NCBI GenBank assembly: GCA_030148775.1
Contig: JASBST010000054.1
Coordinates: 1-38,999, forward strand
DNA: 38,999 nt
Direction: 5' to 3'
Origin: Thiogranum sp.
GTDB lineage: Bacteria > Pseudomonadota > Gammaproteobacteria > DSM-19610
A program made the translations under genes and the position numbers. A model generated the notes under the pieces. It was not told the DNA's origin, did no database searches, and was given only the letters and a program-made list of their open reading frames with translations. Within the stretch, counting starts at the first letter, position 1, and each line of letters begins with the position of its first letter. Positions 9,932-18,770 of the stretch are shown piece after piece.

Positions 9932-10960
9932 ATGCTGCGCCGGAGTCTGTATTTGCTGAGCCTGCTGTTGCTGCTACCCGCGGCGGCGGGCGCCGCGCCC
10001 GAGTATTTGATCAAGTTCGCCACGCTGGCGCCGGCCGGCTCCACCTGGATGAATCTGCTACAGGACTGGGATCGCGAGTTGCGGCATAAAAGCGACGGAC
10101 GTCTGGGGTTCAAGTTCTATCACGGCGGGGTTCAGGGTGACGAACCCGAGGTGTTGAAGAAAATGCGCTTCAACCAGTTGCAGGGCGGCGCTTTCACCGG
10201 TTACGGCATCGGCCGCATGTATTCGCCGGCGCGGGTCATGGAACTGCCGTTTCTGTTTCACAATACCGACGAAATCGATTATGTACGCGCGCAACTGGAT
10301 GCGGACTTGCGCGCCGGTTTTGTCGCCAATGGCTATCGCCTGCTCGGGTGGATGGAAGTCGGCTTCGTGCATATGTTCTCCAAACAACCGTTGCACAACA
10401 TCGAAGAGATGAAATCACGGCGCGTCTGGCTGTGGCAGGGCGATCCGCTGGGCCAGGCCTTTTTCGACGTCAGCGGCATATCGCCTGTTCCCCTGTCGAT
10501 CATCGACGTCTACACCAGCCTGTCCACCGGCCTGATCGATACCGTTTATGCCCCGCCACTGGGTGCGATCGCGCTACAGTGGTTTACCCGCACGCCTTAC
10601 GTCAGCAGCGTGCCGCTGACCAACGGCATGGGCGCGTTGATCGTCAGCGACAGATTTTATTCCCGCTTGCCGGCGGCGTTGCAAAAACTGTTGCTGGAGA
10701 CGGGCCGCGGCACCGGCGCGAAACTTATCGCGGCCACCCGCGAGGATAATGAAAAAAGCCTCCAGACGTTGAAGGAATACGGTCTGACCTTTGTCGATCC
10801 GGACGCCAGCATGAACGAAACGGCGTTGCGCGGATTACGGGATCGCGCCGCGGCACAACTGATCGACAGCGACTATATTCCGGGTTCCGTCTTCGATAAA
10901 GTCCGTCAGCTGCTGCGACAGTATCGCGCCGCTCATGCCAACGCGCCCGCCTCACCCTGA
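9932..10960 (+). CDS. TRAP transporter substrate-binding protein (DctP/TatP type)
   Basis: A 342-residue periplasmic binding protein with a cleaved signal peptide (hydrophobic LYLLSLLLLLPAAAGAA). The DctP fold is recognised from IKFATLAPAGSTWMNLLQDW, FKFYHGGVQGDEPEVLKKM, VMELPFLFHNTDE and MKSRRVWLWQGDPLGQAFF; the Arg in the last block sits where DctP proteins hold the substrate carboxylate. Pairing with TatT suggests a TPAT system, whose ligands are unknown and may be hydrophobic. An AGGGGG ribosome binding site precedes the ATG. Its 3' end overlaps dctQ by 26 bases. Confidence 0.9.
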   Translation: MLRRSLYLLSLLLLLPAAAGAAPEYLIKFATLAPAGSTWMNLLQDWDRELRHKSDGRLGFKFYHGGVQGDEPEVLKKMRFNQLQGGAFTGYGIGRMYSPARVMELPFLFHNTDEIDYVRAQLDADLRAGFVANGYRLLGWMEVGFVHMFSKQPLHNIEEMKSRRVWLWQGDPLGQAFFDVSGISPVPLSIIDVYTSLSTGLIDTVYAPPLGAIALQWFTRTPYVSSVPLTNGMGALIVSDRFYSRLPAALQKLLLETGRGTGAKLIAATREDNEKSLQTLKEYGLTFVDPDASMNETALRGLRDRAAAQLIDSDYIPGSVFDKVRQLLRQYRAAHANAPASP

Positions 10961-11459
10961 CGGCCGCGCCGCGCCGCGGGCCCTGCGCGTGCTGCGTGAA
11001 CTCTTGGTACGAATGGAGACCGGGCTGGCCGCCGCCAGCCTGCTGGTGTTGCTGTTACTGGCCCTGCTGCAAATCGTCGCCCGCAATCTGTTCGATACCG
11101 GCTTTGCCAGCGCCGACACCCTGAGTCGCTACCTGGTGCTCTATGTCATGTTTTTTGGCGCCGCGCTGGCGACGGCCGGCGAACGTCATATCCGTATCGA
11201 TGTCGCCAACCAGCTCCTGAACGCGCGTATTCGTGCCCGGCTGTATCGCCCGTTACAGGCGCTGGCGGCGCTGGTGTGCGGGATTCTCACTGTGGCGGCG
11301 CTGCGTTATTTGCGTGACGCCTGGCAGTACGCGCCCGATCACGAGCGCTGGCAGGTTCTGGTCGGCCTGATCATTCCGCTGGGATTCGCCCTGCTGAGCC
11401 TGCACTATCTGCTGGCGACACTGCTCGGTCCGGACGATGGCGAGGGCGCATGTTCATAG
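10935..11459 (+). CDS. TRAP transporter small permease (DctQ type)
   Basis: A 174-residue protein with four hydrophobic helices, the DctQ pattern: LAAASLLVLLLLALLQIVARN, YLVLYVMFFGAALATA, LQALAALVCGILTVAAL and VLVGLIIPLGFALLSLHYLL. The segment GERHIRIDVANQLL is a family signature. It joins the large permease to form the membrane module. The start at 10935 overlaps the binding-protein gene by 26 bases; an internal ATG at 11013 is an alternative. It overlaps dctM by ten bases. Confidence 0.87.
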   Translation: MPTRPPHPDGRAAPRALRVLRELLVRMETGLAAASLLVLLLLALLQIVARNLFDTGFASADTLSRYLVLYVMFFGAALATAGERHIRIDVANQLLNARIRARLYRPLQALAALVCGILTVAALRYLRDAWQYAPDHERWQVLVGLIIPLGFALLSLHYLLATLLGPDDGEGACS

Positions 11460-12706
11460 GCGTCACGCTACTTGTCATCCTGGCCCTGATCGGGTTGCCG
11501 CTGTTCGTTGTGCTCGGGGGCGGCAGCCTGCTCTATGCGCACCACAGCGGCCTCGACGCCGCCCTGCTGATCATCGAACTCAATCGCCTGGCGACCTCGC
11601 CCAATCTGCTCACCATCCCGCTGTTCAAGCTCGCCAGCGTGGTATTGGCCGCCGGCGGCGCGCCGCAGCGTCTGATCCGCCTGTTCAACGCCCTGCTCGG
11701 CTGGCTACCTGGGGGGCTGGCCGTGGTGGCCATCGCCGCCTGCGCCTTTTTTACTTCGTTCTCCGGCGCTTCGGGCGTCACCATACTGGCGCTCGGCGGG
11801 CTACTGTATCCGGTGCTGCAAAAGGTCGGCTATCCGCAACGCTTCAATCTGGGACTGTTGACCACATCCGGCTCGCTCGGCCTGCTGTTTCCGCCCAGCC
11901 TGGCGATTCTGCTCTATGGCGTGGTCTCGGGCGTCAACATCGACGATCTGTTCGCCGCCGGCATCGTGCCCGGGTTGGTGTTGATGCTGATGCTCGGAGG
12001 CTATGCCGCACTCACCGGCCGCCGTTTTGCGGTCAGCCGTCACGCCTTCGCCTGGCCGGTCGCGCTGCGCGCGGTGCGCTCGGCCTTGGGCGACATCCTT
12101 TTACCGGTGCTGATAGTGACGGGTATTTTCGGTGGCTATGTCACCGTCAGCGAGGCCGCGGCCTGTACGGCGCTGTATGTGTTCGTCATCGAAGCCTGGG
12201 TTCATCGCAGCATCGATCTGCGCAGGCAACTGGCGTCGCTGCTGGCCGATACGGCGATGTTGGTGGGCAGTATCCTGATCATACTCGGCGTCGCCATGGG
12301 TCTGACCAACCTGCTGATCGACGCGCAGCTGCCGATGCGTTTGCTCGACTGGATAGAAGGGACAATAGATAGCCCGCTTAAATTCTTGATAGTTCTTAAT
12401 ATATTTCTTTTGATTGTCGGTGCCATGATGGATATTTTTTCCGCCACCGTCGTCATTGTTCCGCTGCTGCTTCCCCTGGCGCAACGCTTCGGCGTCGATC
12501 CCGTGCATCTGGGGATCATTTTTCTCGCCAATCTGGAGATCGGTTATTCGACGCCACCGGTGGGAATCAACCTGTTTATCGCCGGCCAGCGCTTCGAGCA
12601 GCCGATTTTACGCCTGTTTCGCGCTGCTTTACCCTTCCTGGGTCTGATGCTGGTGTGGTTGATGCTGGTCACCTATCTTCCGGTACTTTCTCTATGGTGG
12701 CGGTAA
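11450..12706 (+). CDS. TRAP transporter large permease (DctM type)
   Basis: A 418-residue, multi-helix (about 11-12 TM) sodium-coupled permease. Family blocks include FFTSFSGASGVTILALGG, TTSGSLGLLFPPSLAILLYG and ANLEIGYSTPPVGINLFIAG, the last two forming the two substrate/sodium-site hairpins. Length is normal. The stretch 12355-12425 is strikingly AT-rich with rare codons (ATA, CTT, TTG) although the protein sequence remains typical. It is the last gene of the TPAT-TRAP operon and is followed by a hairpin at 12713-12736. Confidence 0.92.
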   Translation: MFIGVTLLVILALIGLPLFVVLGGGSLLYAHHSGLDAALLIIELNRLATSPNLLTIPLFKLASVVLAAGGAPQRLIRLFNALLGWLPGGLAVVAIAACAFFTSFSGASGVTILALGGLLYPVLQKVGYPQRFNLGLLTTSGSLGLLFPPSLAILLYGVVSGVNIDDLFAAGIVPGLVLMLMLGGYAALTGRRFAVSRHAFAWPVALRAVRSALGDILLPVLIVTGIFGGYVTVSEAAACTALYVFVIEAWVHRSIDLRRQLASLLADTAMLVGSILIILGVAMGLTNLLIDAQLPMRLLDWIEGTIDSPLKFLIVLNIFLLIVGAMMDIFSATVVIVPLLLPLAQRFGVDPVHLGIIFLANLEIGYSTPPVGINLFIAGQRFEQPILRLFRAALPFLGLMLVWLMLVTYLPVLSLWWR

Positions 12707-12712
12707 ATCCCC

Positions 12713-12736
12713 AATTCTCTTAATAAAAAGGGAATT
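12713..12736 (+). terminator. Hairpin after the TRAP operon (possible weak terminator)
   Basis: AATTCTCTT (12713-12721) and AAGGGAATT (12728-12736) form a 9-bp stem with one G-U pair and an AATAAA loop. There is no T-run after it, so it is at best a Rho-assisted terminator or mRNA-end stabiliser. Confidence 0.3.
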
Positions 12737-12795
12737 CTACCGCTACTGTGACTAAGCTGTGTCTACAGGTAGCGAGCGCGTAACTAGACCAAACC

Positions 12796-13890
12796 ATGAA
12801 CGAAGCCGTCGTATTTCTGCTGGCCGGACTGTCGCTGTATGCGGGCGGGCATCATCTCTATCTGGGCGTCAGCGGCCGCGGCTGGCCGTGGCCGCATCTG
12901 TCCGTGGGCGGTTTGTATGGGCTGTTGGCCGGTTTCGCCATCGCCTGGGGGCTGAATCTGGGCAGCGTCGAGCGGGCACGGGCGTTCGACGTCGAACTGT
13001 TGTCCGGGTTCGGAGCGTTGTTATGGATTGGTCTGCTGTGGCACCTCGCCCGGCTGTGTTCGCTACGGCGTCTGCTGCTTCTGGATCTGCTCACCGCCGC
13101 CTGGATATTTCTGTGGCTGCGTCAGCTCGTGGCCGCGACCGGTGGTCACGAGCTGACGCCGACGCTATTCGAACTGTTTCATGACGGCGGCGGGCGCGAC
13201 TCAGTAGCCGTCTGGACGCTGTCGGCCACATTGCTCGGCTGCGCCTACCTGCTGTATCGACTTTACCGTCTACGGCGATCGGCCTACGCCTGGTGCGGAC
13301 TGGTCGGCGTTGCCGGCTTGGCGGCGGTCAATCTGCAGAATTATCTGGGCGGCGCGCAGGCGTCGGGGAGTTCCTCTCTCGCGCCCCTCGGTTTCGTCCT
13401 GTTTCTATTTCCCTGGAGCGCCTATATCGGCTGGCGGAACTGGCGCCGACCGCGCCCCTCGGCGCCCGCCGAGATCACCTCGACACTGCCGTCCCCGCCC
13501 TGCTTTCACCGCGACGTGGCGCAATTGCGGGCGCCCGCAGGTACGCCCGCCACGTCCTTGTCCGGCGGCGGGACCCCGTCCCGAGCTACGTTGTCCGCCG
13601 CGGCGGAACAACCTGTCGATGCGCGACCCCTCCCCGACCCCGACGGTGGCGACAAGGTCACGACCCGCGGCGCCGTCGACAGTGCCACCCTCGGTCTGAT
13701 CACCGACAGCCTGATCGACATCGCCGTATACGCCACCATGGCGCTGAACCGTTTCCAGCGCGGCGACGCCGACCCCGCCACGCTGGAATCCCTGTGCCGA
13801 AAAATTCGTGTCCAGGCGATTCAGACGCGCCGTGTGACACACCGGCTGCTGGCCGATGAACGCGACCAGTCAGAGAAAAACGACGGCTGA
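12796..13890 (+). CDS. Polytopic membrane protein of unknown function
   Basis: A 364-residue protein I do not recognise. The N-terminal two thirds hold about seven hydrophobic segments (near residues 2-22, 36-54, 70-88, 92-112, 138-156, 164-183 and 192-212), rich in Leu, Trp and Tyr. A Pro/Ser/Ala-rich linker (about 222-285) leads to a cytoplasmic helical domain (about 290-364) with the pattern LGLITDSLIDIAVYATMALN and CRKIRVQAIQTRRVTHRLL. The seven-helix-plus-soluble-domain plan resembles membrane signalling receptors, but no kinase or cyclase motif is visible. No good ribosome binding site precedes the ATG. It stands alone between the TRAP operon and a convergent minus-strand block. Confidence 0.7.
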   Translation: MNEAVVFLLAGLSLYAGGHHLYLGVSGRGWPWPHLSVGGLYGLLAGFAIAWGLNLGSVERARAFDVELLSGFGALLWIGLLWHLARLCSLRRLLLLDLLTAAWIFLWLRQLVAATGGHELTPTLFELFHDGGGRDSVAVWTLSATLLGCAYLLYRLYRLRRSAYAWCGLVGVAGLAAVNLQNYLGGAQASGSSSLAPLGFVLFLFPWSAYIGWRNWRRPRPSAPAEITSTLPSPPCFHRDVAQLRAPAGTPATSLSGGGTPSRATLSAAAEQPVDARPLPDPDGGDKVTTRGAVDSATLGLITDSLIDIAVYATMALNRFQRGDADPATLESLCRKIRVQAIQTRRVTHRLLADERDQSEKNDG

Positions 13891-13905
13891 GCCGCCAATT
13901 CAGGG

Positions 13906-14469
13906 TTAGGGTTGCGGGTCCGGCGCGAGCGGTTTGCGCTTGGCCCGCAGTTGCGCGACAGCCGCGTCGACGGCCTTGACAACCTCGGCCTCGAGCGCCT
14001 CGGCCACCGGCTGCGCCGGGCTTCCGGCGGCGCTGCGACCGGGGCGCAGAAACAGCACCCGGGTATCGTCGTCGGTTTCGATCAGGGTCAGGTGCAACGG
14101 ACATAACGCCAGCATCTCCGGATCGGCGTTACCGACCTGATTGGCGTACCAGCCGTTGCAGAAAACCATGGCGCGAATTCCCTGTAAATGGTTGCGATTG
14201 TAATTTGCGCCCCAGCGTTTGGCGAAACGACTCAGGTTGGCCTGGATATCGGGCTCGAAGACCACATAAAAATGATCGGCCTCCAGCTGTCGATGGATGA
14301 CCCTGTAGCTGACATCGAGCGGTTGACCGGTGGACCATACCCGGACGTTGTCACCGGCGGCCTGCAGCGGCGGGATCCAGCAAGCGACGATCAGCGTCAA
14401 CAGGGCGGCTGTCGCCAGCCGGCGGCGGCCGGACGGCATGGGACGATCGCTGTGGCAGGCCCGATTCAT
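13906..14469 (-). CDS. DUF302-domain exported protein
   Basis: A 187-residue protein with a signal peptide (basic GRRRL, hydrophobic LATAALLTLIVACWIPPLQA, then AGD). The mature part carries the DUF302-like block (YRVIHRQLEADHFYVVFEPDI) and then ALCPLHLTLIETDDDTRVLFLRP, an arrangement I associate with small DUF302 proteins of proteobacteria. Two cysteines (FCNGWYAN and LALCPLHL) could form a disulfide. The biochemical function is unknown. The start was set at the ATG overlapping the TGA of the upstream U32 gene (ATGA), which implies coupling. Confidence 0.75.
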   Translation of the reverse strand: MNRACHSDRPMPSGRRRLATAALLTLIVACWIPPLQAAGDNVRVWSTGQPLDVSYRVIHRQLEADHFYVVFEPDIQANLSRFAKRWGANYNRNHLQGIRAMVFCNGWYANQVGNADPEMLALCPLHLTLIETDDDTRVLFLRPGRSAAGSPAQPVAEALEAEVVKAVDAAVAQLRAKRKPLAPDPQP

Positions 14470-15737
14470 GACAGATTCACCGCCAGCAATCCCATTTCGC
14501 ACCCGCCCGCGAGCGGGATCCGCACCCGGTGGCCGCTGCCGGGCGCCACTGTCAGGGCTTCCCCCTGCAAGCCACGCATTTCATCGAGGCGGAACAGTCG
14601 GTTGCCGGCCGGGCTGATCAGCTCCAGCGTATCGCCGACACAGAACCGGTTTTTCACCTCGATTTCAGCCAGGCCGGAAACATCGTCATAGGCGATCAAC
14701 TCGCCCACGAAGCGTTGTTGGGTACTGTCGGAATGATTGCGCAGGTAGTTCTGTGTATCGGCGTCGCGATGGCGCTGAAAAAAACCGTCGGTATAGCCGC
14801 GGCTGGCGAGATTCTCCAGCTTGCCGAGCAGGCCGACGTCGAACGCGCGGCCCGCCACCGCGTCGTCGATGGCCTGGCGGTAAACCTGCGTGGTCCGGGC
14901 GGTGTAGTAATGCGATTTGGTGCGACCCTCGATTTTCAGGCTGTCGATACCCATCGCGGTCAAGCGGGCGATATGTTCCACCGCGCGCAGATCCTTCGAG
15001 TTCATGATGTAGGTGCCGTGCTCGTCTTCCTCCACCGCCATCAGTTCGCCCGGGCGCCCCGGCTGTTCGATCAATGCCTGTCTGGCCGGCTGCAGATCGC
15101 CGCTGATATCCTCCTGTCCGGGATGCACTTTATAGTCCCAGCGACAGGCATTGGTACAGGTGCCCTGATTGGCGTCGCGGTGGTTGAAATAGCCCGACAA
15201 CAGGCAGCGGCCCGAGTAGGCGATGCACAGTGCGCCGTGCACGAACACTTCCAACTCCATGTCCGGGCACTGCTGGCGGATCTCCTCGACCTGATCGAGC
15301 GACAGTTCGCGCGACAGAATCACGCGCCTGATGCCGATCTGTTGCCAGAATTTCACGCTGGCGTAATTCATGGTATTGGCCTGCACCGACAGGTGGATCG
15401 GCACCTCCGGCCAGCGCTCACGCACCAGCATGATCAGACCCGGATCGGCCATGATCAGCGCGTCCGGCGCCAGCTCGATCATCGGCCGCATGTCGGCGAG
15501 AAAGGTCTTCAGCTTGCTGTTGTGCGGCAATACATTGGTGGCGAGAAAAAAGCGCTTGCCCTGCGCCTGCACCAGCTCGATACCGGCGGCCAGGTTTTCC
15601 ATGCGATTGAAATCATTGTTACGCACCCGCAGACTGTAGCGCGGCATGCCGGCATAGACCGCGTCGGCGCCGTAGGCGATGGCGTAGCGCAAATTGCGCA
15701 ATGTGCCGGCCGGGGCCAGCAATTCAGGAGCTTTCAT
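14466..15737 (-). CDS. trhP: Peptidase U32 family protein, TrhP/YegQ-like (tRNA hydroxylation)
   Basis: A 423-residue protein opening KAPELLAPAGTLRNLRYAIAYGADAVYAG, with the U32 signature ELEVFVHGALCIAYSGRCLLS. A further cysteine cluster in GYFNHRDANQGTCTNACRW probably binds an iron-sulfur cluster. E. coli YegQ/TrhP of this subfamily acts in prephenate-dependent 5-hydroxyuridine formation at wobble position 34 of tRNAs; related U32 proteins hydroxylate rRNA (RlhA). Length and the SGRCLLSGYFNHRD block favour YegQ. The separate gene 15828-16094 lies upstream after a 90-base gap. Confidence 0.85.
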   Translation of the reverse strand: MKAPELLAPAGTLRNLRYAIAYGADAVYAGMPRYSLRVRNNDFNRMENLAAGIELVQAQGKRFFLATNVLPHNSKLKTFLADMRPMIELAPDALIMADPGLIMLVRERWPEVPIHLSVQANTMNYASVKFWQQIGIRRVILSRELSLDQVEEIRQQCPDMELEVFVHGALCIAYSGRCLLSGYFNHRDANQGTCTNACRWDYKVHPGQEDISGDLQPARQALIEQPGRPGELMAVEEDEHGTYIMNSKDLRAVEHIARLTAMGIDSLKIEGRTKSHYYTARTTQVYRQAIDDAVAGRAFDVGLLGKLENLASRGYTDGFFQRHRDADTQNYLRNHSDSTQQRFVGELIAYDDVSGLAEIEVKNRFCVGDTLELISPAGNRLFRLDEMRGLQGEALTVAPGSGHRVRIPLAGGCEMGLLAVNLS

Positions 15738-15827
15738 GTGGGCGTGATCCGGGGGCAGTTCCGCTTGAACGGGCGAACCTTAAACCCGGCGGCGCCTGTG
15801 AGCAAGAGGGGGCATCAATCGCGACTT

Positions 15828-16094
15828 TCAGGCGCCACGTATAGCGGTGTCCATGGCCTGCACCGCGGCGTCCCATTCGGACCCCTGATTGCCGTGTTCG
15901 GCCATCAGCTCCATCAGCCCGTAGGCCAGCTGTCGGTGTTCGGGCCGCAAATCGCGCAGTTTGCGCAGCATATACATATAGCCCCCCTTCTCCATGCGCA
16001 GCGTGCTGACCAGCGCGTAGAGATTGAGGCTGCTGCCATCGTGGGGCGCCGCCCGGATCAGTTCGACGACCTGGCTGAGAATATCCTGTGACAC
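15828..16094 (-). CDS. Small helical protein of unknown function
   Basis: About 88 residues, mostly helical, including LSQVVELIRAAPHDG, LVSTLRMEKGGYMYMLRKL and YGLMELMAEHGNQGSEWDAAV. No family recognised. I chose the GTG at 16094 because GGAG lies 7 bases upstream and the start falls immediately after the tsaB stop. An ATG at 16127 would add 11 residues, overlap tsaB by 32 bases and has no ribosome binding site. It is co-oriented with tsaB and the helicase and probably in one transcript. Confidence 0.62.
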   Translation of the reverse strand: MSQDILSQVVELIRAAPHDGSSLNLYALVSTLRMEKGGYMYMLRKLRDLRPEHRQLAYGLMELMAEHGNQGSEWDAAVQAMDTAIRGA

Positions 16095-16095
16095 G

Positions 16096-16794
16096 TCAAG
16101 ACTCCACGCCGGGTTTAACGGCGACATTGTTGCGCAAATATACCGGCGCGGCCTCGGCGGGGGGCAGGCCCGGGTGATCGCCCAACGCGTGCGCGGCCAG
16201 GCGCGCCACGGCGCCGGCGCGCGGCCGGGCCGCCGCCTGACAGGCGGCGGGTGGTGCCGGCAGACGTTTCAACATCACTTCCGCGTAACTGCGCCAGGCG
16301 TCGCCCACGACACACCATTCCCGCCCCTGCGGCAGCGGGAACGCCGACGGCGCGCAGACGACTTCATCGCCAATGGCGGTGACCAGGCCGTTTTCCGCCA
16401 CACCGTAGGTGCCGAAGTAGACTTCGCCCATGCGCGCATCGAGCGCCGCGAGAATGGGCCACCGGGCGCAGTCGCCGGCGCAGGCCTGCGCCAGCGCCGC
16501 CAGTGTGGACACCGGAATCACCGGCAAACCGGCGCCAAAGGCGATACCCTGCGCCATGCCGGCGGCGATGCGCAGGCCGGTGAACGAACCCGGCCCGCGA
16601 CCGAACGCGACCGCATCCAGATCCTGCCGCTGCAGACCGGCCTCTTGCAACAGCTCCTCGACGAACGGCAACAGCAGCGCGGCGTGTGCTCGTGGCGCGA
16701 TCTTGAAGCGTTCGCGGATTTCGTCGCAGATGCAAAGCGCGGCCGAACAGGCGTCGGTGGAGGTCTCCACGGCGAGTATCCGTATCGGCTTCAT
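16096..16794 (-). CDS. tsaB: tRNA threonylcarbamoyladenosine biosynthesis protein TsaB
   Basis: TsaB is the ASKHA-fold partner of TsaD/TsaE in t6A formation at position 37 of ANN-decoding tRNAs. The 232-residue product begins MKPIRILAVETSTDACSAAL and has AFGRGPGSFTGLRIAAGMAQG and LAALDARMGEVYFGTY, all TsaB hallmarks; the metal-binding histidines of TsaD are absent, as expected. The ATG at 16794 overlaps the stop of the upstream helicase gene (ATGA). A longer GTG-started frame from 16923 would lie inside that gene and is rejected. Confidence 0.94.
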   Translation of the reverse strand: MKPIRILAVETSTDACSAALCICDEIRERFKIAPRAHAALLLPFVEELLQEAGLQRQDLDAVAFGRGPGSFTGLRIAAGMAQGIAFGAGLPVIPVSTLAALAQACAGDCARWPILAALDARMGEVYFGTYGVAENGLVTAIGDEVVCAPSAFPLPQGREWCVVGDAWRSYAEVMLKRLPAPPAACQAAARPRAGAVARLAAHALGDHPGLPPAEAAPVYLRNNVAVKPGVES

Positions 16795-18770
16795 GACAGC
16801 CGCGCCGCCTCGGCGGATTCGAAGAACACTTTCACCGCGTCGAAGTCCCGTGTGCGTCGCATCGCCGGCAAACTGTTGATAAACACCTTGCCATAACGCT
16901 TGGTCACCAGCCGCGGGTCGCACACCACCAGCACGCCGCGGTCGCTGACGTCGCGAATGAGACGCCCGACGCCCTGCTTCAGGGTGATCACCGCGTGCGG
17001 CAACTGTTCCTCCATAAAAGGATTACCGCCGCGCGCCTGTAGCGCCTCGATACGCGCCTGCCAGAGCGGATCGCCGGGCGAGGCAAACGGCAGTTTGTCG
17101 ATAATCACACATGACAAGGCCGCACCGCGAACATCTACGCCCTCCCAAAAGCTGCTGGTGACGAGCAGCACTGCATTGCCCAGTTCGCGAAAGCGTTCCA
17201 GCAGTTCGTTGCGCGGCGCGCTGCCCTGGACCAGCAGCGGAAAAGCACATTCGGCCTGCAAGCGGCGCCGCGCGGCGTGCAGCGCGCGGTAACTGGTGAA
17301 CAGCGCGAACGCGCGGCCGCGCGAGGCCTGCACCACTGTCAGGCTCAGATCGAGCATGCGTTCGGTAAAATCCGGCGCGGTAGGTTCCGGCAGTCCCTTG
17401 GGCAGATAAAACAGGGCGTGATTGTGGTAGTCAAAAGGACTGTCGAGCTGCAAGGTCTGCGCCTCGGCAAGACCAAGGCGGCGGGTGAAATGCTCGAAAC
17501 TGCCGTTGACCGACAGCGTGGCGGACGTGAACACCCAACAGTCGGGCAGACCCTGACGCCGGCTATCGAAGTTCTCCGCCACATCCAACGGCGTCAAATG
17601 GATGCGGAAGGCGTTTTTCCAGGTCTCGAACCAGTGGACGTGGTTTTCCGGCGTATCGCCGCTGGTCCGGGCAAGCAGCGCGACCAGCTTGACCGCGCGC
17701 TGATGGCAATTGTCCAGCCCGCGACCAAGTCCGGCGGCCCCGGCGAGCGCTGCGCTCAACGCCGCCAGGGCCTCACGCAGCGGTGCCAGCGCCTGCTGGA
17801 CCCGTTGGTCCGTCGCCAGCCGCGACCAGGGAGCGCGTTGCTCCTGTTCGCCCATCGCCAGACGCAAATCGCGCACGCGGCGTTCCAGTTCGTGGCTGTG
17901 CTGCGCCAGCCCTTGTGTCGAGGCCGTTTCGCGGACGTACTCGCGCATGCTGTCCTGGGCCAGTTCCAGCAACTGACGGCTCGACAGACTGATGCCGAAA
18001 AAACGGGCCGCGGTATCGGGCAGCTGATGGGCCTCGTCGATAATAAATGCGTCGGCGCCCGCCAACAGATCGCCGAAACCTTCTTCTTTCAAGGCCAGAT
18101 CGGCGCACAGAAGATGATGGTTGATCACCACCAGGTCGGCTTCCTGCGCTTCGCGTCGAGCCTTCACCACGTGGCATTGCTGGAACCAGTCGCAAGCCTG
18201 GCCAAGACAGTTTTCCACCGTCGAGGTCACCCACGGCCAGATGGCGGAATCTTCCGGAATCCCGGTCAGTTCGGCGATGTCCCCACGGCGCGTGCGGCCG
18301 GCCCAGTCGTGCACCTGCTCCAACTGCGCAACCATGTCGCGCGCCGACAGGGTCGCATCGCTGCGCGCCAGCGCTAGGCGCTGCTGGCACAGATAATTGG
18401 CGCGTCCCTTGAGCAGCGCCGCCCGCATCGGCACGGCCAGCGCCGCGCGCACACGGGGCAGATCGCGGTGGAACAGTTGATCCTGCAGGTGGCGGGTACC
18501 GGTGGAGATGATTACGCGTCGTCCGGACTGCAACGCCGGGACCAGGTAGGCGAAGGTTTTTCCGACACCGGTACCCGCCTCAACCACCAATGGTGTCTCG
18601 TGTCGCAGCGCCGCTTCGATGGCCGCCGCCATCTGTACCTGCTCAGCGCGAACCGCGAAGTTGCTGATTTCGCCGGCCAGTTGTCCGTGCGTGCCCAGGC
18701 TGCGGGCGGCTTCGCCGGTGATGTCCGCCGCCGCGCCGGTGTCGGTCGGGAGTGTATCCTGACTGCTCAA
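16791..18770 (-). CDS. yoaA: ATP-dependent DNA helicase, YoaA/DinG family (iron-sulfur, XPD-like)
   Basis: A 659-residue superfamily 2 helicase. Walker A is EAGTGVGKT (64-72), the DEAH box is at 245-248 and motif VI is QGVGRLIRD. Four cysteines (128, 188, 193, 199) between motifs I and II form the 4Fe-4S site of the XPD/DinG group. The length and absence of an N-terminal nuclease domain fit YoaA, which in E. coli pairs with the polymerase-III chi subunit in damage tolerance; DinG is the alternative. It overlaps both neighbours by four bases, so the three genes are probably translated together. Confidence 0.9.
   Translation of the reverse strand: MSSQDTLPTDTGAAADITGEAARSLGTHGQLAGEISNFAVRAEQVQMAAAIEAALRHETPLVVEAGTGVGKTFAYLVPALQSGRRVIISTGTRHLQDQLFHRDLPRVRAALAVPMRAALLKGRANYLCQQRLALARSDATLSARDMVAQLEQVHDWAGRTRRGDIAELTGIPEDSAIWPWVTSTVENCLGQACDWFQQCHVVKARREAQEADLVVINHHLLCADLALKEEGFGDLLAGADAFIIDEAHQLPDTAARFFGISLSSRQLLELAQDSMREYVRETASTQGLAQHSHELERRVRDLRLAMGEQEQRAPWSRLATDQRVQQALAPLREALAALSAALAGAAGLGRGLDNCHQRAVKLVALLARTSGDTPENHVHWFETWKNAFRIHLTPLDVAENFDSRRQGLPDCWVFTSATLSVNGSFEHFTRRLGLAEAQTLQLDSPFDYHNHALFYLPKGLPEPTAPDFTERMLDLSLTVVQASRGRAFALFTSYRALHAARRRLQAECAFPLLVQGSAPRNELLERFRELGNAVLLVTSSFWEGVDVRGAALSCVIIDKLPFASPGDPLWQARIEALQARGGNPFMEEQLPHAVITLKQGVGRLIRDVSDRGVLVVCDPRLVTKRYGKVFINSLPAMRRTRDFDAVKVFFESAEAARLS

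Noticed and set aside
14529-16091. A 520-codon plus-strand frame opposite the U32 gene
   Set aside because: It crosses the stop and start regions of two minus-strand genes, is Gln/His/Arg-rich and shows no domain; a shadow of the U32 gene.
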